Source: Halichondria panicea (lineage: Eukaryota; Porifera; Demospongiae; Suberitida; Halichondriidae). From it: a DNA stretch of 64,000 nt. The DNA is taken from NCBI RefSeq assembly GCF_963675165.1, contig NC_087387.1, positions 2,221,501 through 2,285,500 of the forward strand. The letters run 5' to 3'. The notes below the pieces were generated by a model. The model did not search any database and was not told the DNA's origin. It was given only the letters and a program-made list of their open reading frames with translations. A program made the translations under genes and the position numbers. Positions 1 to 13,376 of the stretch are shown in pieces (positions within the stretch are counted from its first letter, which is position 1; each line of letters opens with the position of its first letter).

Positions 1-3
1 ATG

Positions 4-1193
4 CAGGGGGAGGTCACTACTATGCACACTACACTACCGTTCGCTACCGCGGTCAAGATTCTTGACCCCCCAATTTTCTTCTTGACCGCTTGACCAGCCT
101 AAGATATTATGCTTGACCCCTTGACTGCAAAAAATTAAGCTCTTGACCCCTTGACCATTCAATTATCGCCGCAACAGACTGCACTATTCATGTCTATCAT
201 GCAATGCAAGGGTGTACATGCTCATAAACTGGTCCAGTGGATCCACTACATGTACAGGTATTTATATATACATGTAACAGTGATAGCTCTAGCTAGGATT
301 ATAGCTCTATAAAAGAGATTTTCATTGACACAAATTGTACAACATGTCATTTATCTAAGACTATTCATGCACAGACCTGTCATATTAATCACTGGCCACA
401 TATGAATTGGTCAGGAGAAGTGGTTATGGATGGAGCATGCACATGCACTAGCTAGGACCTCTTATATTACTTTTATGACTTCATGATCTTGCTCCAAGAG
501 TATCACTATGGGAAGCTGTCTGTCTGTGCACATCGCTGAAAATTCGCCACAACAACAAGATATGAGCATGCTCAATAAACAAGCGGAAACAATTGGAAAT
601 TAGAGAAGGACCTACTGCTACGAAGTATTTAATACGTGATATGGGACATGATGAGAAGCAATTGTACTTTTCTATCGATCAGGATCCTAAGAAAAAGATC
701 TCCTATACGTTCAGGACCGAACATGAAGCCAGGTTCTTCGTAGACATAATTTTGTTTATGCAGGCTGACAATTGTCTAAATCCGGCAACTTTGTCAGAGG
801 TTGCTACACCAGACTATACTCTCTTTCAATCCATATTGCATAGGAATGCTAAGGATCACTGACTATTAGAGTTCATTTGCTGGCACTGTGTAGCTACAGG
901 ATAGTAATTATGTGTGTGTTGTAATTCCTGTCTGTGGCTTGTTGTGTTGTGGGTTGTGGGTTGTGGTTGTGGTTATTGAGCTAGTGTGCGCATTGGATTT
1001 TGAATTTCCCGGTTAGCTTAATGAGTTCAAAGTCCACTAAAAGAGTGCTTTGTTGTCTTGACTTTTGACCTTTTGGTGGTGTATTTACCTTGTTGACCCC
1101 TTGACCATCATTAAAATACCCCCTTGACCCTTTGACCACATCTTGACCGGGTAGCGAACGGTAGTGTAGTGTGCATAGTAGTGACCTCCCCCT
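4..1193. mobile_element. hAT-like DNA transposon with ~50-bp terminal inverted repeats
   Basis: The ends are near-perfect inverted repeats of about 50 bp: CAGGGGGAGGTCACTACTAT at 4-23 is mirrored at the end of the 1141-1193 stretch. Inside each terminus are degenerate copies of CTTGACCCC (about 60-165 and 1090-1150), as expected for transposase subterminal sites. The 3' flank begins TTATG and the three visible 5' bases are ATG, which fits a 5-bp target duplication, but the window edge hides the rest. CAGGG ends are typical of hAT elements, some of which make 5-bp duplications. No transposase is visible, so it is probably non-autonomous. Confidence 0.8.
566..862 (+). CDS. small unidentified ORF inside the hAT-like element
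   Basis: An open frame encodes about 98 residues with mixed charged and hydrophobic composition and no recognised domain. The peptide includes GPTATKYLIRDMGHDEK and an aromatic-rich stretch around FRTEHEARFFVDIILF. There is no ATG at its start. A second frame beginning with ATG at 508 encodes MGSCLS, which resembles an N-myristoylation plus palmitoylation signal, and ends at a TAG at 601-603, just past the start of this frame. One indel or a small splice could join the two. It lies wholly within the transposon, so it is either captured cargo or a transposon-encoded protein remnant. I do not recognise the family. Confidence 0.3.
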   Translation, partial: ACSINKRKQLEIREGPTATKYLIRDMGHDEKQLYFSIDQDPKKKISYTFRTEHEARFFVDIILFMQADNCLNPATLSEVATPDYTLFQSILHRNAKDH

Positions 1194-1195
1194 GT

Positions 1196-1640
1196 TATGC
1201 GGGCATAATTTGGGGCATAAAATAGGTTAGGTCATATTATGCTGGCATAATTGGGGCATAATAGGGTTAAAATTTTGAATTTGGTCAATTTGGTACAAAT
1301 ACAACGGTCCTCTACTGTTGCTGAACGTGTTTTTTCTCTTTTAATGACTCTTTCATGTCTAGAGGATTATGTTCAGTTATGTTACAAATGTACAAATATG
1401 AATACAAGTACAAGAGATAATCTATTACTGCTCAGTGAAAAAATGACGTCAATCATGGGTTCTTTCGACAAGCATAATAGGCTGAATTTGGGGCAGTGCT
1501 CAAAAGCATAATAGGCAGAAAAAAGAGCATAATTTGAGCTCCTTGTAACCGAGTTCATTCGCAGCCAGGTATGGTTCAACACTAAAATTAGCCTTTGCTT
1601 AGAGTCAATAATCCTTCTTTTCACGTTCATTATGCTATAA
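1196..1640. repeat. GGCATAAT-rich repeat patch
   Basis: Short motifs of the GGCATAAT / GGGGCATAATAGG type recur at about 1203-1270 and again at 1470-1540, with an inverted copy near 1628-1645. It may be a decayed inverted-repeat element. Short frames here on both strands have no recognisable content. Confidence 0.35.
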
Positions 1641-2600
1641 TAGGAAAATATACGGAGTGTTACCGCCCACTATGATGTGGACAAATCTGATTGGCACTGC
1701 CAAGTGATTCTGGCAGGGGTCCACAGAATTGCTGCAATAGTGACCAGACGTTCCCTCCCTCCCACGTCTGCTCGCGAGACTAGTATTCATGCACTCCTAC
1801 CATGTATCCATGGATCAGAAAAACAGCTCCCCCCTTCCACATGGTGCCAATTCCCCCAACCAACTTTCAGGGACAAAACATGGGGGTATTAGCCCCCGAC
1901 TGGAGAAATCTTCTGGTGGTGTCTGACGATGTTACATTGCAAGCTGAGTGGATGAGCACTGTACAGCAGTGTACAACGCTTTGGTTTAGTTAACTTGAGT
2001 GATTGTGTATATAGTTCAGTACTAACTAACTGTATTGGTGTATTTTAACACAACTGTAGGTGTATTTTCTCACTAAAAATGATAGCTGTAGAGTAAGTCG
2101 CCAAACTCTGTCAGACATCAAAGTGTGTCGGGCGTGTAATGCACGAACATAACAAGATTGATTCAAACTAATTACACACACTAACAGATGGCCATGGGAC
2201 TACTATCCAGCGAAAACTTGGATAGGCCAAGTCGCTTCCAGTCCGAGCAAAAAAACTACCGAATAATTTGATTTGCGCCAGAACGTACCGATCCCCGTTT
2301 TTGCCAAACTACACAGCTATAGAGCTAACTGACAAGCTGAGTACAATCTAGATAGAGTGCATGCAGTACAGAGTGGAGCAATTCCCATAATCAGGCAACC
2401 CTGTAAAGCAGAGGTACACTTGTTTCTTTGTGAGGGTTGTAAAGTGCTGAGTCAGCAATACTCCAGCTATAAGCGCTAATATATAGCGCTATAGCTGTGA
2501 CTTACTCTATAATACTGTTGGTGTATTTTATCCACTTCACTTAATTGTTATATGAGGGAAAGAACTGGTCCAAATTGAGGTAAGAGGCATAGGGACGAGG
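1641..2600. other. intergenic, no gene seen
   Basis: The stretch around 1840-1900 resembles one near 34145-34200 (both contain TTTCAGGGA followed by ACATGGGG), so it is a dispersed repeat. The rest carries no convincing exon. Confidence 0.4.
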
Positions 2601-2602
<2 letters not shown>

Positions 2603-2646
<44 letters not shown>

Positions 2647-2660
2647 ACACACACACACAA
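2603..2660. repeat. (AC)n microsatellite
   Basis: An uninterrupted AC dinucleotide run with one AT interruption. The antisense frame through it is a translated microsatellite. Confidence 0.9.
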
Positions 2661-3500
2661 ACACACCTGCGAAAATACTGTATACGACGACCAGGAACAT
2701 CTGCTTAATAATAATCTTTTGTGTAATCTAACATCAAACATTTGTTTTACAGGAGCTAGAAGGAGGAGCAACTGGAACTCAAATCTGCTAAACCTGACGA
2801 GTATGTGGTAAGTTTTTCTTTGGTTCATTCCCGTTCCCGTTAATACTATATCTTCCCATAGTTTGCGCATGAGCGGACCCACCAGTTGCTTCAGCAGCTA
2901 AGAGGAGCAGCAACTGGCCAGGGAGGAAGAGCTACCTACCATTAAAGTTAGGCGTGGTTATATGCAGCAACCTGACCCCCTGCCCCTTTTTCTTGATGGC
3001 AAACCCCGCGAGGTAGGACACACCTCACATCACATTAGTGAATTCACACGCAACACACACACGCAGACATGCACACAGGAAGTATCTTCTTGATTATCAA
3101 AAGAATGTCAGAGCTCCCCCTTTATTTCCCCATGCTTTTCCTCTTGGTACCCCACCACCACGTTCTTGATTTGTGGATTAGTATACTAAAACTTTTTTCT
3201 CGCTAGTTTAAAGGCTGTTGCAGTCTCTTCAGAATCTTTCGTAGCATCATTTGTTCGCACAAAGTTTCTATAATTTAGTCTTGCCTAAAGCGCTAGCTTT
3301 TTGTTAGCTACAAGAGTCAGAAAAGAGCTGTAAAGCTAGCTAGCTCTTGCAGACACACCCCTTATTCCTGTGTGTAACTAATGTATGCGCGCATTCTATA
3401 ATTCTTCTGTTTAGCCATTGTCTGTGGCTACTGCTCCTATCTACACCTGCTTAAAGATGTAAGCATCAGAGGCTTATAGGAGCTATTCTATCGCAACTTT
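2661..3500. other. intergenic with possible exon relics
   Basis: An AG...GTAAGT-bounded stretch at about 2752-2808 and a similar sequence near 2890-2925 share GAGGAGCAGCAACTGG-like sequence. They could be decayed duplicate exons, but neither has a recognisable product. A copy of a dispersed repeat with GCTAGCTTTTTGTTAGCTAC lies near 3290-3340. Confidence 0.3.
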
Positions 3501-3504
3501 AGGA

Positions 3505-4030
3505 CGATGGACTGTGCCATCCAGTGGCCTATGCGAATCGCTCTCTAACAGCTGCAGAGCGTAATTATGGAATTACCGAACTAGAGACCCTAGCAGTCGT
3601 TTGGGCACTGATTCACTACCGCAGCTACCTTTATGGACAAGAAGTCACTGTGTACACGGACCACTCCGCAGTGAAGGCTGTCCTCCTTACACCGAAGCCA
3701 AGTGGGAAGCACGCTTGATGGTGGACCAAGACATATGGCTCTGGAATCCGGGACCTGAATATTGTACATTGCTCAGGCAAGAGTAATGCTAATGCCGACT
3801 CTCTGTCGCGCAGCCCTCTATCTCGATCCCCACAAGAAGGCATTGGTGAAGCCGAGTGTCAGATTGCGGCGATTTCCTTCCGGTCAGTCGATGTGCGTGA
3901 CATTTCTTCCTTATTGCAGTCGGAGTTGTCTTCGCCCAAACAGACTATCTCTAGAAGAGCAGATGAAAGACCCGTGGCTAGAGAAGCTCTTCCGAGATGG
4001 TAACCTGCTGCTGGATGGGCAAGGAAAGTT
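3505..4030 (+). mobile_element. Ty3/gypsy-type retrotransposon remnant (RNase H region)
   Basis: The plus-strand frame from about 3505 reads as the RNase H domain of a Ty3/gypsy polymerase: AYANRSLTAAERNYGITELE with the conserved Glu, then YTDHSAV with the catalytic Asp, then the family-typical ending around SNANADSLSRSP near 3785-3820. An in-frame TGA at 3716-3718 interrupts it, and the downstream connector ([11 protein letters not shown], about 3970-4005) is in another frame, so it is dead. No reverse transcriptase, integrase or LTRs are visible. It abuts the HMG-box pseudogene at about 4040. Confidence 0.8.
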
Positions 4031-4039
4031 CTACTACAG

Positions 4040-4753
4040 AGCAGATCATTGGTCAGAAGTGGCGTGAGCTCTCAGAGGAAGAGAAGCAACCTTTCAACGA
4101 TGAGTACGAGGCAGATAAGGCTAGATACAATGAGCAGCTGAAGGTTTATTGAAACTCGGTAGCCTTCAGACGATGGCAAAAAGCAAAGCAACCAGGTCAG
4201 CAAACAATGGTGTTTTAATGGTGTTTATTGTCAATAAATTATTTCCCCGTATAGCTGAGACTGCAGCTCGTGAGGCGGCCGGTCGAGAAGCAGCTGGTCT
4301 GAGTGAACACGGCTCCCCACCCCCTGCTGTGAATGCCCCACCCAGACAGAATAGTGCTGAGGCTAGGTTGCAGATGATGCAGCAAGAAGAAAATGATGAA
4401 GGTGAACAATTTGTATAGTTTCTAAATTTCTTTTCTTCTGCAGATGAGTACATCATCAAGAATTAAGCAGTTGGCAGCAATACGTTTTCACAGAAACCAT
4501 GCATCGTCTGATGCTGGAGATCTTCGGTGACACAAAAATCGCCGACACACGTTCTGTTGTGACCAATTCACGACTGGTAGTCCTACGCAAGCAGGTCACT
4601 CCTGCATCATAATTATCGCAACGAGTTCATAATTTTTCCAGAGAAAACTGGAGTCCGAGATCAAAGGATTTGATGTCTACAAGGCGAAGAAAACAAGAAA
4701 AGAGCATGCATGTTTGGACGACTCTGAGAAGTTTAGAAGAGAGCTAAAGAGGG
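4040..4753 (+). pseudogene. SMARCE1/BAF57-like HMG-box pseudogene
   Basis: The second half of an HMG box is clear at 4043-4150 ([14 protein letters not shown], then [16 protein letters not shown]), followed by NSVAFRRWQKAK. This matches the order seen in BAF57, a subunit of SWI/SNF chromatin remodellers, where the HMG box is followed by an NSPAY-type linker. A GT-AG intron (4196-4254) leads to an Ala/Glu-rich exon and another (4402-4443) to the region with RFHRNH and then TRSVVTNSRLVVLRKQ, as in BAF57. A further exon ending at 4753 carries RKLESEIKGFDVYKAKK. Damage: an in-frame TGA right after LKVY, and at least two frameshifts, one a 4-bp duplication near 4498. The 5' half is missing and replaced by the gypsy remnant. 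Retained introns mean it is not a processed copy. Confidence 0.75.
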
Positions 4754-5133
4754 TAAGCTAAACTGCATGTTGTTGTGATATGTTGCTCTGGCCCTCGGTA
4801 GCTTCATGAAACCCCACCCACAAGTTGGAAGAAACCAGCGCTGTCTCTAGCCTCAAAGGATTTGCCAGAGCCAGTGTCAGATCCAAAGTATAAGACATTG
4901 TGAAAGCAAGAACATTCTCATATAACACTGTTGAGCTTCACTCTAGCATCAAAGATCACTTTTGATTTTGTGATGTCAATGAGCTGTAATTGCCATGCGC
5001 ATTGATTAGATTACAATGTAGAGTCTAGTCGGGTAAAGAAATTTATATCAAAATAATGCATGGGCGGCTAACTTTTCAATGTATACATATTTTCATTGAA
5101 CTGCTTCTTCTCAACTCATCAGCAAAAAGCATC

Positions 5134-5258
<125 letters not shown>

Positions 5259-5285
5259 ACATCTCATTCTCAACTGAACTTAACT

Positions 5286-5317
5286 GGTTCTTCTAAGAAC
5301 CACCACATTTCAAAGAG
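5286..5317 (+). terminator. histone 3' stem-loop and downstream element
   Basis: GGTTCTTCTAAGAACC at 5286-5301 forms a 6-bp stem with a 4-nt loop, the shape of the metazoan replication-dependent histone mRNA stem-loop. CAAAGAG follows at 5311-5317, about 10 nt downstream, and resembles the purine-rich histone downstream element recognised by U7 snRNA. The signal is intact although the coding part is deleted. Confidence 0.8.
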
Positions 5318-6490
5318 TCACCATTTCATTTTTTGTCTTTTGTGAATTAACCACTGCAGTTTACCAACGTTAACAAGTAGTCTATGCATGGTGTGACATT
5401 AGTGTCAAGATTAGGGTGATTTCAATGAGGGTGTTGTTTTCTGCCAGTTAGGGTGCTTGCTAATCTTATGAGGATGCATCAGTTTCTGCCAATGAGACCA
5501 GGGTGATCATTGCTGATCTTATGAGGGTGTGTTTTCATACATTGAGGGCTGATCTACGACGAGGGATTGAGGGTGCTCGCTAATCATATGAGTGACTCTG
5601 CAGAGTGTGTACCATGATCAAACAAAGCTGGGAAAGTCCCTTGCTTGTGAGACTGTGCATGTACCATGATGCAAAGCTGGGAGGAAGCCAGGGAGTCCCT
5701 TGCTTGCAATAACACTACACCACACATGCAATGTGCGAACAAGAGCCCTCGCTTGCATGCTCAACATAGTTGCTACGATTGGCCGGGGAAAACACCAAAA
5801 AGCTAGCTTAGCTACTTCGCAGCGTGCGAGGAGTATGTCAATCTGTCACAACATCATTCACGTGCATGATGTATATTCTTTAAAACTAAAGATTACTGCT
5901 ACGGCCAAAGCTGAAAAACAGCCTGGTCCACAAATATCAATGTGTTTGCAAAGTTTAAGACTTTAGTTTTATGTCACTCAAACTACGAGCTACAGCTATG
6001 CACTCCTGATTTCACGATCGTCTCATGCATCGAATCATTATTTTTGTTACTAACCCTCATTTGTATCAAGCCTATATATTACCAATCATGCAGTATCTTG
6101 ATAATGAAGTAAAGAAAAGCCACTCACTAGCCATCTGAGCTATAGCTATCTGCCGGCGATCTATATAATTTGGTGAACCCCACAGAAAAAAGTATTCACC
6201 CCTTATTTTGCACAGTTCAAACTAGATCTACTTCAAGCTGAATGAATGCCAGCAGGCTCAACAAGGAATTGTTAGTTAATCTCTATAGCTCTCAGTCTAA
6301 TTATGACCTGTAGACTACTCGGTGTATCTTGCTATCTAGTCTATATTGACGGTCGTGTGTATTCTAGGATATGTATTTGCATAGCTAAATCTACATCTAG
6401 ATAGATGACACAGAAATTAATATTTTACATCTCCTCAGATAACGCTAAGCCTTACGCAATAAATACAGCACTTGATAATTTCCCAAAGCC
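5318..6490. other. intergenic; degenerate short repeats
   Basis: At about 5410-5600 there are loose direct repeats around GAGGGTG, CTAATCTTATGAGG and GCTGATCTTATGAGG. A copy of the GATTGGCYGGGGAAAACACC element end lies near 5777. No coding exon is recognised. The 5' flank of the TRIM-like gene occupies the last part. Confidence 0.4.
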
Positions 6491-8596
<2,106 letters not shown>

Positions 8597-8760
8597 TGCC
8601 AAAGAGTGTTGTGTTTATAGTAGATCTATCTATCAATCCATTCCTCCTGGAAACAAAGCATGCATGGCCAAGCAAGTGTTAGAACGTGCTGAAGTACGTT
8701 GTTGTTTTACTTTAACGAGACAAATCTCACACGCTAGCTGGCTAGTCCCTTACATGCATG

Positions 8761-8885
8761 GTCCTAAATTGAGTCGTTATATATAGGTAAATTATTTCCT
8801 AGCCTATATATAGTATAACAAAGGGCGTATAAAGAAAGTTTACTTTTATATGCCCTTGGTAAAACGATTGACTAAATTAGGACCA
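8761..8885. mobile_element. short inverted-repeat element (MITE)
   Basis: GGTCCTAAATTGAGTCGTT at the left is mirrored by AACGATTGACTAAATTAGGACC at the right. An inner hairpin pairs AAGGGCGTATAAAG with CTTTTATATGCCCTT. No coding potential. Confidence 0.7.
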
Positions 8886-8937
8886 CCACGTAACATTTTT
8901 AAATGCATGGGGAAGTGCATGGCCAATTTAACAATGA

Positions 8938-9330
8938 CAACAGCAAGAAAAAGGAAGGCCTGCTGGGAATGAGGCTAGGGAAGCACCAAAAAGCAAGAAA
9001 ATTCATATTCCAATTCGTTACAATATCATTCACACGTAAATTGTTCGCGTATAAAGATCTATAGTTTTTCCACGCTATTTAGTGTTTTTCCATTTTTTTC
9101 TTTGCTTCCTCATTTCATCTATTCTTTTTTTGCTACCTTTTATTTATGTCATGACATCAGCATGACAACAGCAAGAAAAAGGAAGGCCTGGGAACGAGGC
9201 TAAGGAAACACCAAAAAGCATGAACATTCACTCCAATCCGTTACAACGTCATTTCACGCATAAATTATAAAGATCTATATATAGTTTTCTACGCTATTTG
9301 CTGGTTTTCCCGGCCAAATCCTGTAGCAAT
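8938..9330. repeat. two direct copies of a GGAAGGCCTG / CACCAAAAAGC repeat
   Basis: The blocks starting at about 8939 and 9166 share CAGCAAGAAAAAGGAAGGCC, ACACCAAAAAGCA, CAATCCGTTACAA and TATAAAGATCTATA. The second ends in GGTTTTCCCGGCCAAATC, an end shared with the 15539 element, so these are members of one short-element family. Confidence 0.6.
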
Positions 9331-9977
9331 GTAACCATAGTTATATATGGCACGCAACTACCCTATATAATTGCAGGAGTACATAAAGGAGAGTAAGCAA
9401 CTACTATACAGCCCATACAAATGTGTTGTTATCTCACAATTGTCGGATTGTTATTTATAGTTATTAATGAGTCAGTTCGATCACCTACTAAGAAACTGAT
9501 AACACAAATTGTATGATATTAAGTATAGGTGATCTAATTAGTATGCGTCAAGTGCATGTAAATTTAAGTGAAAACAGTTGGTTTTAATCAAATGTAAACC
9601 GTCCTTGTTGCCCAGTGAGTGGGCAGATCAAAGCAATCCAGTGCTCAGTATATGGCATTGCATCACTGCCATGGCTACCATATATTGCACTGCATTATAT
9701 GGCATAATGCACTGGATTATATGCACTTGCACTGTGTGTAAATGCAGTAGATTTCTTTAAGAGATATCCATTTGGGACTTATGCCCCACCATCCTACCCA
9801 ATACTCAGTTGGTCCCTTTTATAGGCTACTACCTTTACAACTACTAGTGGGAAGAAAACCTAAAAAATTTACTATGGAATTCAGCAAAACTAATGAATAC
9901 ACTAAATTCCTTCAAAACACATGTCTTTTATTACGATTTATATGACCAGTCAGACGAGTTTAACGTCATTGGGCAAC
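9331..9977. other. intergenic, no gene seen
   Basis: The 9600-9730 stretch repeats ATATGGCATTGCA / ATAATGCACTGGATTATATG pieces related to the hairpin that follows. No exon is recognised. Confidence 0.4.
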
Positions 9978-10109
9978 AAGTTAGTTATTGCCGGCGCCCT
10001 CGTGCAACATGCCATATATTGCACTGGATGACATAATGCCCTCGGGCATTATATTGCTCCAGTGCAATATATGGCATGTTGCACTCTGGCTGGGCAATAA
10101 CTAATACTT
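9978..10109. mobile_element. hairpin element with ~65-bp arms
   Basis: AAGTTAGTTATTGCC at the left is mirrored by GGCAATAACTAATACTT at the right. The arms are nearly complementary through TGCAACATGCCATATATTGC down to a tiny central loop at CCCTCGGGC. A transcript would fold into a long hairpin. Confidence 0.75.
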
Positions 10110-10420
10110 GGAGGTTTACTGTATGTAGTGGACATTAAGTAATCAAGGACAAAGTATGCTGTATGGTGATCATTACCAGCTCTAGTGCTCAATAGGCGGG
10201 GTGGGCGATGGTTGTTTCTCGTGTAACCAAATCTCAGACAACATCATCTAGAAGTATAATAAACTGCCAATTCACAATCATGCACATAAATGCACTGGCA
10301 TGTATACATGTATATACAAAAATAGTCATTCTATAAATCCTACAGAATCAGTACGACTTCACTGACACCAAAAATACACGTACAACAAATACATGCATAC
10401 ATGCATGTACGTAAAAGTTT

Positions 10421-13376
10421 TCAAACAGAAGTTTGGTATGAAGATCGTCGTCTGTACATTACATTAGTATATCCAGTGGCTGTTCTTACGCCTCGATTGC
10501 CATTACGCGGTTCAGATTCGGATTGTTGTGGGTCGCTGTTGAAATGGTGAGCTGATTCAGTAACCTGCAAATCGTGTTCACTTCTCAGCCCATAAACAAG
10601 ATTGGTCTCCATGGTTTTTTGTTCAGCTTGTAACTGATCCTCGTCTCTGAGCCCATACGAAGCATTTGTTTCCATCTCAGTAGCAGCCTCAGTAAGTTTG
10701 CTTTGCTCTTCGAGCGAGAGGACATGATCATACTCTGTTGTAGGGTAATAGAACACTCAGTCAAACACTTAAATATATCACTAACCTAACACGAACTATC
10801 AGAATACTACATTACTAATACATTACGACACCTTAATACAAATGTAGAAGGTGCTTCTGTTGAATTTGCTAAGAAACACAACAATTACGGAAATGCGTTC
10901 AATTAATACAGTGTCTCCTATATACTCAGAGTGAACTTGCTTACTGTGTTCATCCTCAGTGATAGCGACTAGCTCCATGTTCAATTCCATGTAGCCCACC
11001 ATGATGCTTAAAACTTTCTCCAACTCGGTTGCTAGCTCATCAAAGGATGGCCTCTCTTCTGAATCCTCGTACCAACATCTGGTCATCAGTGAGACCCTGT
11101 AGTGATACGATCAGCTAGTTACAACATAGACAAGGCAATGTACTTCCATACAATACTAGAATCAAAGCATATTATTATGATTTGCCATGATAATTATATA
11201 CTAGTATAATGAATTGGTATACATAACTTAAAGGTGTTCCTTAACTGCTAGTGTATCAATGTTTATACTTACATCTCTGTAGAGCAAGCAGTATTCTGGG
11301 GAGGTTCCAATCTCTTTCCCTCTCTGAGTAGAGCCACTAGGGACATTGGGTCCACTCCAGGGTAGGGGGTTCGGCCACCACTGAAGACCTCCCACACGGT
11401 TACACCATACGACCACTGCATTATTGTGGAGACAACATACAAGGCTAGACTAATGTAGTCGTAATGTCAACCAAATAACGTATATGCTTTGAGGGCACAA
11501 AACTGAAGTCTATATAGAGCAACAATAACAATGTTACATTAATTCTGTAGCTGAATCCGTTCGTACTGAGCACCACACGATGTTTATTTTATTGCTACCG
11601 TAACTAGAGCATCATACATACCACATCAGTTTTCTCGTTGAAGATAGCATCGCTTAGACTCTCCATTGCCAACCATTTGTACGGCAGTTTAACTCCCTCA
11701 GCTTCACCCTGTCTGAAGTATCCTTGCGTATACATATCCTCAGCCAAGCCAAAATCACTAACTTTGAGGTCACCGTTTGAATCCAACCTACATATTCAAT
11801 GAGAGTAACTCACAATCTATTGAAGATTTCCTGTAACCTGAACTATACATTATATTGATAAATTATATGCAAATGCTTAACGTTACTGTGTGCACATGCA
11901 CAAGACTACAGTCTAGTCTAGACAAACTACAAACCAATTCAGTGCCTCACATGCAGTTCCTAGCAGCCAGATCTCGATGGACGAACTTGTGCCCAGCAAG
12001 ATACGCCATTCCAAGAGTTATCTGATGACACATCTTCAACAGCAACTTCCTCACAGCAAACACCTACGTACAAATTGTAAACGAGATAATTTTGCATAAT
12101 TATGAGTTAAGATTAGCATATAATTATAGTAACAAAAATTAATTACAACACATACGTAAGTTGATAGGCCTTGCAAAGAGTCATGTAGTTTTGTAATGAA
12201 ATTCCTAACTCATAATTATTATTGACCCTCGAAATTCCTGGAGTTTGCAAAGCCTTTGCAAAACATCTATAAAAGCGTTGCACGTTGCACGTTCTTTATA
12301 TCAGTACTAATACAAACTACAATGTGTCACTATTTTCCATATAAGGAACGCACAACGCGCAATGTTTTAAGTTTTATCGAAAGCTATATAATTGTTTAGT
12401 ATTATAAGAGTGACCAGCACATAGGGTGACCACAATAACTGCATGATTGTGCTAACACTTGCTCGGCCGTACTGAATTTTCATTTTTGGCATGGAATTCA
12501 AAATACCTTCTCAGAATCCTCTCCCTCTGCCAACTCTAGGTTAGACCTCTCTTTTTTCAAATAGTCTAGTAGACTCCCGTTCGTCATATAAGGCATCACC
12601 ATGGAAACACCGGATCCGGCATCAAGACACACCCCAATCAGAGGCATGACGTGAGGGTGGTGGAATTCTTGCATTTTGGTGATCTCACTCACCATGCTCT
12701 GTACGTCATTCTGAGTGAACAGACCTGGGGAGAGGGGGGGGGGGGGGGGAGGTATAATGTACTCATAAGTAGCTATAGGACTTGTGCATGTGTCCGCTCT
12801 TAGACAAGAGAAAGTTTGAAGGTACACATATAAAATCTGCCGGGAGACTTGTTTCAAAAACGCACGAGTATATATGAAATATATGTGCTTATAATTTATA
12901 GTTAACCTTTTAGTGTCTTCAAAGCCACACCCCTCATGGCAACGTTATTCCAGTCCATTAGTAATCCTTTGTACACAATCCCAAAGGCTCCTAGAATGAT
13001 GGGAACAAACCAAACATTATCAAACTGCCAGAGATGGACAAGAGAATGAAGTCTGACAAGCAATATTCTTGTAATGTGGATCCCATGCACTTGAAGGTGT
13101 TCAAACTATAATTATGATAGTTCTTGGCTGGTAACTATAGTTCGCCAAAGAAAAGTGGGATCTATCCATTACGTAGTTACCTTGACCAACTGCATCTTGC
13201 AATTTCAGATTAGAGCTGGGAATTCTCATTGATTCTGGAACATACTTCAAAATCTCCCGCGTTTGATATTCTGCAGAATGAGAAATGCATGAGATTGATT
13301 TGAATGCCCATACACGTGCAACATACAGTATATATACATACCTATAAGAGTTCCTGGGCCAGACAACTTCCTCATT
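10421..13376 (-). CDS. kinase domain and cytoplasmic tail exons of the receptor
   Basis: Conserved kinase motifs appear in order. The Gly loop spans two exons ([12 protein letters not shown]). Then come the Lys strand VALKTLKG, the helix-C Glu in VSEITKM, a hinge ending [16 protein letters not shown], the catalytic loop [17 protein letters not shown], an activation loop with Tyr residues (MYTQGYFRQ), the substrate loop [10 protein letters not shown], and [28 protein letters not shown] and KWLAMES mark it as a tyrosine kinase, and nothing essential is missing, so it should be active. The tail after about 10734 has two similar Tyr sites (ASYGLRDED and [10 protein letters not shown]) and GYTNVMY, where YTNV fits a Grb2 SH2 site (YxNx). 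The stop is at 10421-10423. Confidence 0.92.

Noticed and set aside
1382-1993. Several 60-86-codon frames
   Set aside because: Overlapping frames on both strands in repeat sequence, no domain or splice support.
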